A program made the position numbers and the translations under genes. From NCBI GenBank assembly GCA_964615845.1, contig CAZTRC010000018.1:1-11318 (forward strand): a stretch of 11,318 nt of DNA, in the 5' to 3' direction. The stretch is from CAYRQF01 sp964615845. Its GTDB lineage: Bacteria; Patescibacteriota; Minisyncoccia; Phycocordibacterales; CSBR16-119. Below the pieces are notes generated by a model. It saw nothing but the letters and a program-made list of their open reading frames with translations. It was not told the origin of the DNA and searched no databases. Shown piece by piece: positions 6,716 to 11,318 of this stretch (the stretch's first letter is position 1; the number at the start of each line of letters is the position of its first letter).

Positions 6716-7723
6716 CTACTCTTCAGTTTTTTCTTTCTTCGTACCGTCCGCTTTAGCGTTGACTTCGTACGAGGTGTTTTGCTGTTCGAAGAAGTTTACG
6801 AGTTCGTAGACGTCGGTCGCCGTTGTCATCCATTTGGCTGGATTCGTGACATTGTAGTGCGGTGGCATGCCAAGTTCTTCGAGACGCCTGTCAGCCACAT
6901 ATTGAACGTACTGATTCACATAGTCAGCATTGAGTCCGAGAATTCCCTTCGGGAACAAATCTTTGTTGTAAGCAGTCTCAAGGTCTACTCCTTCGATAAC
7001 TATATTTCTGATTTCATCAGCAAATTCTTGAGTTAGGAGCTCTCCGTTTTCTTCAAGAATATTGAGGATGAGATTCATGCCGAATTTTAAGTGGAGCGAT
7101 TCATCACGCAAAACCCAGTTAATCATCGAACCGAAATTACGAAGTTTGTTGCGCTGTCGGAATGAAAGCATGACCATAAATCCTGAGTAGAACCACACGC
7201 CCTCCATCACAATATTTGTCGCCACAAGATTTCTAATGAAATCTTTCTTGCCTTCAATAGTTTCAACGTCCAGGGTGTCCTCGGTCATCCGCTTCATGTA
7301 TTTGTTGATGAAGTTTTCTTTGGCTTTGACTGAAGGAGTGTTTAGGTGCATGCCATAAACTTCTTCACGATCAAATGGGAAAGTTTCGAGCACGTATTCA
7401 AATGCCACGCAATGATTCGCTTCTTCCCACATCTGCTTGGCGAGGTAGAGATGGCACTCGGCAGATTTGAGATATGGATACACGCCGAGCGCGAGCGAAC
7501 GGTTAACGATGAGTTCTGCAGGATTGAAGAAAGACATGATGAATTTCACCGAGTGCTGTTCATCTGGTGTCATGCTTGAGAAGTCATCGAGATCCTCTTT
7601 TAAAGCGATTTCATGTGGGTACCACGTATTAGCAATCGCCTGATCATAAAGCTCTCTCGCCCATTTGTATTGTGAGGGATATAAATTTGTATCTTCCGGA
7701 GAAAATTTTCCTACTAGAGACAT
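6716..7723 (-). CDS. nrdB: Ribonucleoside-diphosphate reductase small subunit (R2), class Ic-like
   Basis: R2 (335 residues) holds the metal cofactor that starts the radical used by NrdA to reduce ribonucleotides. The six metal ligands can be read directly: E70, E101, H104, E174, E208 and H211 (ExxH at 101-104, RDESLH at 206-211). Two features set it apart from ordinary class Ia: ligand one is Glu instead of Asp, and the position of the radical tyrosine (H+4) is F108. All spacings equal those of Chlamydia trachomatis R2 (E89, E120, H123, F127, E193, E227, H230) at a constant offset of 19, and Y319 matches its Y338. This points to a Mn/Fe cofactor without a tyrosyl radical. W34 and D207 match the conserved radical-transfer Trp and Asp. 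ATG start with no Shine-Dalgarno, 23 bases after nrdA; TAG stop. No nrdI is seen nearby, in line with class Ia/Ic rather than Ib. Confidence 0.97.
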   Translation of the reverse strand: MSLVGKFSPEDTNLYPSQYKWARELYDQAIANTWYPHEIALKEDLDDFSSMTPDEQHSVKFIMSFFNPAELIVNRSLALGVYPYLKSAECHLYLAKQMWEEANHCVAFEYVLETFPFDREEVYGMHLNTPSVKAKENFINKYMKRMTEDTLDVETIEGKKDFIRNLVATNIVMEGVWFYSGFMVMLSFRQRNKLRNFGSMINWVLRDESLHLKFGMNLILNILEENGELLTQEFADEIRNIVIEGVDLETAYNKDLFPKGILGLNADYVNQYVQYVADRRLEELGMPPHYNVTNPAKWMTTATDVYELVNFFEQQNTSYEVNAKADGTKKEKTEE

Positions 7724-7746
7724 GTATTTTTAGATTAAATTAATAA

Positions 7747-10257
7747 CTACTCACAAGAAAGACAGATGTTCGCGGTCCCAGGATCTTCGATGTCTGGATT
7801 ACTGTTTGCTTTGACGACGACCGGTTCTTCATTGATCGGATTGGCCTGTGTAATCATGGCTGGAGCTGAATCTTTGGCATTCCAAATATTAGCGAACCCG
7901 ACTTTGCCCATTTTCGTCGCTTTGTTGACTTTGACCGTAGACTGCTCGGCAGTGTGGCGAGGCTTCATATGGAGATAGTATGTAGACTTGAGGCCTTTTT
8001 CCCACGCAGCGGCGTAGATTTTCATCGTCTCGTCGATGTCACGCGTCTCGAGATACATATTTCGCGATAACGCCTGATCAATCCACTTCTGCGCACGAGC
8101 CGCAACTTCGATAACGCCATAAGGATTCGTAGTAAATGATGTTTTGTAAATATTTTTAACACCATCTGGAATTTCATCGATATTTTCAATATTGCCCTGA
8201 TTTTCGATAATCTGCCCTCGGACCTTTTCCCAAAGACCCAAAGCCTTCAATTCATTTACCAAATTGTGATTGATGTCGAGGTATTTTCCTGAAATTTTAT
8301 TTCGGGAGAACGCTTGAGTAAAACGACAATCAATTCCCGGGGTCGTGCCAGCCACAAGTCCGATGTTGGCATTGGGCGCGATAGCCATGAGTGTCGCATT
8401 TCGAATGCCACCCTTAACTTTCTCGCGCAGGATATCCCAATTGAGTCCGCCGTGATGGCTTTCTTTGTCTACCTGAAGTTCCACGCCGCGCTCTTTTTCA
8501 AGTCTAGCCAAAGTATCAATAGGAACCAAGCCATGGGACCATTCTGAGCCCTGGAAATTTTTATAACTTCCACGCTGACGAGCCAAATTTGCTGACTCAT
8601 CAATCGAAATATAACTTAGGAATTCAAAAATCTGATCAGCGAAATTATAAGACTCTTCGGAATCATACGCGAGACCCATTTTCTCCACCGCATCAGCGAA
8701 GCCCATGAGGCCGAGGCCGACCGCGCGATTTTCTTGATCGGATTTTATAGCTTCGGCCACAGGTAAGAGATTGATATCAATCAAGTTGTCGAGATGTCGC
8801 ACGCCCACTCGGATAGTTTCTTCGAATTTCTGCCAATTTATCTTTCTGCCTGTTATATGGGCCGGAATTGAAATAGAAGCCAGATTGCATACGGCAATAT
8901 TTTCTCTATCTTGAGGTAGGGCAATTTCGGTACAAAGGTTCGACATGTGAATCGCGCCAGTATTGTTGTTCAAGGCGCGGAGATTGAAAGCATCTTTCCA
9001 TGTAAACCAAGGGTGAGATGTGCCCTGAAGCGATACAAGCATGTTTCGCATGAGCGTCTCAGCTGGCATTTTCTTCCAGAGTTTTAGTTTCCCCTCTTCG
9101 GCCATTTGGATATATTCTGCATAGCGCTTGGAAAATGCCTCGCCGTAAAGCTCTATCAAATCACGAGTTTCTTTCGGGTCAAACAAGTACCACATTTCTC
9201 GGGCTTTGACACGCTTCATGAATTCATCCGAAATCCAGGCTGCCGTGTTGGCCGTACGCATGCGGAGATAATCGTCTCCAGCGTTGTGCTTCCACTCTAT
9301 AAAATCTGGGAAATCGTAATGCCAAGTTTCCATGTAAAAACATAGCGCGCCCTTCTTCTTGCCGCCACGTTGAATGGCGCGGATAGAAGTATCCATGATT
9401 TTCGCAAAGGGTGTTGGTCCGGTCGAAGTGGTGTTTGACGAAGAAAGGACTGATCCTGTGGCGCGAAGCTGTGTCATCGAAACACCGAGCCCGCCAGTCG
9501 CTTTGGAAATCTTGATGACGTCAGCGACAGTCTTGGCAATGTGCTCAACGTCGTCTTGGCACTCGATGAGAAAACAATTCGACATTGCCGGTCGCACAGT
9601 TCCTGACATGAGATTGGTCGATCCGCCGGGCAAGTATTCGAGCCTCGAAACCTTGTCATAAAACTTTTTCGCCCATTCGGTTGGATTTGCTTCGTTGTAT
9701 GCAAGCCCCATCGATACGCGCATGAAAAATAATTGCGGTGTTTCTTGTGAGATATTGTTTTTGTCTTTCAAAGAATAACGATGGAGTAGTGTCGAGAGTC
9801 CCGCATACTGGAAAAGTTCATCGCGAGAAGTGTCTATATATTTGGCGAGCTCTTCCAGATCAAAATTTTCCATGCGCTTATCGAGCAAGCCATCAGCTAC
9901 CGCCTGCTTGATGTACTTTGGGAAAATTTCAACATGCCTTTCGGCGACAATTACCGAGTTGTTCCTTTCGTAATCACCCAGAATTCTCTTGTAGACGGTT
10001 TTGAGCAAAAGCCGAGTCGCGACTTTGTCATAATCAGGGTCATCTTTGACATTTTGAAGCGCTGTATTGATTGTCGCTTCGTCAATTTCTTCTTCGGTTA
10101 TACCATCATAGAGAGAAAGCTCTGTCTCTGTTCCAATCTGGATAACCTTTCCCACCACATCCGGAAGTCCGGCGCACGCGCGCTCAAGCGCACGATTGAT
10201 CCTATCGGCATCGAAAGCTTCTTTGGTGCCGTCTCTTCGTGTGATGTTTAGATTCAT
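7747..10257 (-). CDS. nrdA: Ribonucleoside-diphosphate reductase large subunit (R1)
   Basis: The catalytic subunit of aerobic class I ribonucleotide reductase; it makes deoxyribonucleotides and receives the radical from NrdB, encoded directly downstream. Counted from the ATG at 10257 (836 residues), residues 1-95 form an ATP-cone, the allosteric activity domain (ITRRDGTKEAFDADRINRAL). Active-site residues are all visible: C228 (SNC), N440, C442 and E444 (SNLCTEI), C457 (AVCNLAS), the radical-relay pair Y760-Y761 (STYYLHM) and the C-terminal redox pair C832/C835 (CLSC). It should therefore be active and subject to ATP/dATP control. A TTG at 10263 would add two residues; ATG is preferred because MNLNITRRDG matches the usual start of ATP-cone proteins. 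No Shine-Dalgarno is seen. TAG stop. Operon with nrdB. Confidence 0.97.
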   Translation of the reverse strand: MNLNITRRDGTKEAFDADRINRALERACAGLPDVVGKVIQIGTETELSLYDGITEEEIDEATINTALQNVKDDPDYDKVATRLLLKTVYKRILGDYERNNSVIVAERHVEIFPKYIKQAVADGLLDKRMENFDLEELAKYIDTSRDELFQYAGLSTLLHRYSLKDKNNISQETPQLFFMRVSMGLAYNEANPTEWAKKFYDKVSRLEYLPGGSTNLMSGTVRPAMSNCFLIECQDDVEHIAKTVADVIKISKATGGLGVSMTQLRATGSVLSSSNTTSTGPTPFAKIMDTSIRAIQRGGKKKGALCFYMETWHYDFPDFIEWKHNAGDDYLRMRTANTAAWISDEFMKRVKAREMWYLFDPKETRDLIELYGEAFSKRYAEYIQMAEEGKLKLWKKMPAETLMRNMLVSLQGTSHPWFTWKDAFNLRALNNNTGAIHMSNLCTEIALPQDRENIAVCNLASISIPAHITGRKINWQKFEETIRVGVRHLDNLIDINLLPVAEAIKSDQENRAVGLGLMGFADAVEKMGLAYDSEESYNFADQIFEFLSYISIDESANLARQRGSYKNFQGSEWSHGLVPIDTLARLEKERGVELQVDKESHHGGLNWDILREKVKGGIRNATLMAIAPNANIGLVAGTTPGIDCRFTQAFSRNKISGKYLDINHNLVNELKALGLWEKVRGQIIENQGNIENIDEIPDGVKNIYKTSFTTNPYGVIEVAARAQKWIDQALSRNMYLETRDIDETMKIYAAAWEKGLKSTYYLHMKPRHTAEQSTVKVNKATKMGKVGFANIWNAKDSAPAMITQANPINEEPVVVKANSNPDIEDPGTANICLSCE

Positions 10258-10301
10258 GAACAATTACTTTTTAGCTAATAATTTAAAAAATTTGTCCATT
10301 C

Positions 10302-10338
10302 ATTGTAGCGAAAAACTGGCTTTCCAACGCTGTGGAAA
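10302..10338 (-). promoter_or_regulatory. Candidate nrdAB promoter with overlapping palindrome
   Basis: On the minus strand TACAAT (10302-10307) is a good -10, giving a start near 10295 and a leader of about 38 bases. No clear -35 is found at 16-18 bases; TTGGAA lies at 14. A perfect dyad TTTCCA-N6-TGGAAA (10321-10338) covers the -35 region and could be a repressor or activator site. It does not look like a known NrdR box to me. Confidence 0.35.
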
Positions 10339-10391
10339 TCGCCAAAATGCCCACTGGAACATCCCCCGAAAATATTGGCAAGGAGCGAACT

Positions 10392-10431
10392 GAAAAGCGG
10401 GCAAAAACATTCATGTTTTTGCCCGCTTTTC
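10392..10431 (-). terminator. Strong intrinsic terminator of the DUF192 gene
   Basis: Perfect 18-base-pair stem (10392-10409 with 10414-10431) with a four-base loop, containing the GCGGGC/GCCCGC core flanked by A and T runs. It begins 25 bases after the stop codon of the DUF192 gene and lies between it and the nrdAB promoter. It therefore separates the two transcription units. Confidence 0.8.
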
Positions 10432-10456
10432 GAAATCTTTTTAAAACTTTCGAAAA

Positions 10457-10972
10457 TTAGTTCTGCTTTGGTTGATCGACATCGGTCACGATGATGGTAT
10501 CGCCGAGCATGACCTCATTTTGGTTCACCCAACCGGCCATAACTTCCAAAACATACTTGGCAGGGACACTTGGTTTGAAGACTTGTGGGTAAGTATCAGG
10601 AGAGATACTCTCTTTAATCTCGACAATCTGATTATTTTCGTTAACCCAGAGGATGTCAATCGGATACTTCATGTCTTTCATCCAAAATCCATGCTCGTCA
10701 GCTTCTTCGAAGACGAAAAGCATGCCGTTCGAGCCATTCAAAGAGTGCGTACCAGATAGTCCTCGCTCGTGTTCAAGCGGAGTATTGGCCACTCCGGCCA
10801 CCAAGTTCTTGCCATTGATGGAGACTATCGCCTGTTTGGTGATGGTCTCAGCAAAATTATCTATCTTCGTGCCCTTTTTGCCAGCGACGAGTAGAGCGAC
10901 GATGAAAATCGCGACCACGATCAAAAGGACCATGATTGATTTATTGAGAACCTTTTTGTCTGTGTTTTCCAT
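10457..10972 (-). CDS. Membrane-anchored DUF192 family protein
   Basis: 171 residues from the ATG at 10972. A Lys-containing N-terminus and one hydrophobic helix (about 13-30) anchor it in the membrane with the rest outside. Residues about 47-163 match the DUF192 family: ERGLSG (69-74), GMLFVFEE (83-90), FWMKDMKYPIDILWV (96-110), and YVLEV (140-144) followed by the GD-containing end. DUF192 proteins are widespread small beta-rich exported domains of unknown biochemical role, so no function is assigned. A GTG at 11002 would add ten residues, but a candidate -10 (TAGAAT, 11003-11008) abuts it, which favours the ATG. No Shine-Dalgarno. TAA stop, followed by the strong hairpin at 10392-10431. It appears to be a single-gene unit. 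Confidence 0.9.
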   Translation of the reverse strand: MENTDKKVLNKSIMVLLIVVAIFIVALLVAGKKGTKIDNFAETITKQAIVSINGKNLVAGVANTPLEHERGLSGTHSLNGSNGMLFVFEEADEHGFWMKDMKYPIDILWVNENNQIVEIKESISPDTYPQVFKPSVPAKYVLEVMAGWVNQNEVMLGDTIIVTDVDQPKQN

Positions 10973-11002
10973 TGTGTAAAAATTATTTTTAAAGCTATGC
11001 AC

Positions 11003-11059
11003 ATTCTACACTGCCCTAAATACAAAATCCACCCGAATTTTACAATTGAGTGGATTTTG
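11003..11059 (-). promoter_or_regulatory. Candidate promoter and inverted repeat upstream of the DUF192 gene
   Basis: A perfect ten-base inverted repeat, CAAAATCCAC (11023-11032) and GTGGATTTTG (11050-11059), encloses 17 bases. On the minus strand a -10-like TAGAAT (11003-11008) lies downstream, 17 bases from a weak TGGATT inside the repeat. The repeat could end the upstream transcript or be an operator over the -35. The rest of the 200-base gap (10973-11172) is AT-rich with nothing else recognisable. Confidence 0.35.
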
Positions 11060-11172
11060 CCAAATTTCCTAAAAACTAAATATGAAGATTTTTTAAAATT
11101 AGTTATGAGTTAATATCCTTTATTCTGCTTCGTTCTACCTCCTGCGATCCATTACATATTGCAAGTAGGTTT

Positions 11173-11318
11173 TTATCTCTCTAACCCTTGAGCAGGGAGT
11201 TCCATTATTTTCCTTGGAACCACAGTGTCTTTCAGTCTTGCGACTGACAATCGACTCTCACGCTGCTTCCGCAACATTTCAAATTGAATTATTCCACGAG
11301 CAGCTTCCGCTACCCGTG
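11173..11318 (-). CDS. C-terminal fragment of an unidentified protein (partial, runs in from right edge)
   Basis: On the minus strand one frame is open from the right edge for 47 codons and ends in TAA at 11173-11175. It reads RVAEAARGIIQFEMLRK near the edge and ends MELPAQGLER. The composition is charged and helical-looking (many Arg, Lys, Glu, Leu), ordinary for a soluble protein. No family is recognised. The other two minus frames are closed early. An open frame this short arises by chance fairly often, so the call rests on the protein-like composition and on sharing the strand of all other protein genes. Confidence 0.45.
   Translation of the reverse strand, partial: RVAEAARGIIQFEMLRKQRESRLSVARLKDTVVPRKIMELPAQGLER

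Noticed and set aside
6692..7036. 114-codon open frame on the plus strand after rnpB
   Set aside because: It is antisense to nrdB, whose reading frame is certain from its metal ligands, and it starts inside the shared terminator.
10264..10391. NrdR-box pair upstream of nrdA
   Set aside because: No two 16-base palindromes of the usual ACA-AT-rich-TGT type at helical spacing were seen; only the TTTCCA/TGGAAA dyad is present.
242..10972. Possible alternative genetic code (no TGA stop in six genes)
   Set aside because: TGA is also not found inside the frames, and glycine is encoded normally throughout. Six TAA/TAG stops is too small a sample to suggest recoding.
11103..11318. Structured RNA gene (tmRNA, tRNA or rRNA piece) at the right edge
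   Set aside because: No conserved tmRNA, tRNA or rRNA blocks could be found on either strand; a protein frame on the minus strand explains most of it better.

Overview
The window looks like chromosomal DNA of a small-genome bacterium, probably from the Patescibacteria/candidate phyla radiation. This placement is an inference from overall style and not from a marker gene. The signs are long extracellular multidomain proteins of low similarity to textbook families, almost no Shine-Dalgarno sequences, an RNase P RNA with a reduced 3' domain, and sigma-70-type promoters with extended -10 elements. All six complete or clearly readable stop codons are TAA or TAG, and the genes are open under the standard code, so there is no sign that TGA is recoded as glycine.

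All protein genes lie on the minus strand; read in their direction the order runs from right to left. At the right edge is the C-terminal end of an unidentified protein (11173-11318). Next come a membrane-anchored DUF192 protein (10457-10972) with a very strong terminator (10392-10431), and the ribonucleotide reductase operon nrdA-nrdB (7747-10257 and 6716-7723). nrdB converges on the RNase P RNA gene rnpB, the only gene on the plus strand (6361-6672), and the two share one bidirectional terminator hairpin (6681-6710). rnpB is divergent from, and shares promoter DNA with, a 1037-residue secreted or anchored metalloprotease-like protein (3195-6308). Then follows a second, M11-like secreted metalloprotease (242-2959), and finally the first 38 codons of a small membrane protein that runs off the left edge (1-116).

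The functional themes are separate. nrdAB makes deoxyribonucleotides. Its small subunit has Glu at the first metal-ligand position and Phe in place of the radical tyrosine, with ligand spacing identical to that of Chlamydia trachomatis R2, so it is most likely a class Ic (Mn/Fe) enzyme. rnpB supplies tRNA 5' maturation. The two large proteins share an N-terminal membrane segment and the same extended -10 promoter sequence (TGATATACT), but otherwise have different catalytic domains and different accessory modules. They look like an adjacent pair of cell-surface or exported zinc proteases.

The parts that most deserve a second look are the class Ic R2, the paired proteases with their shared export module, the unusual long stems with structured loops that follow each protease gene, the promoter plus terminator-like leader of the M11 gene, and the shortened P15-P17 region of rnpB. 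No CRISPR array, insertion sequence, tRNA, phage gene or defence gene was seen.
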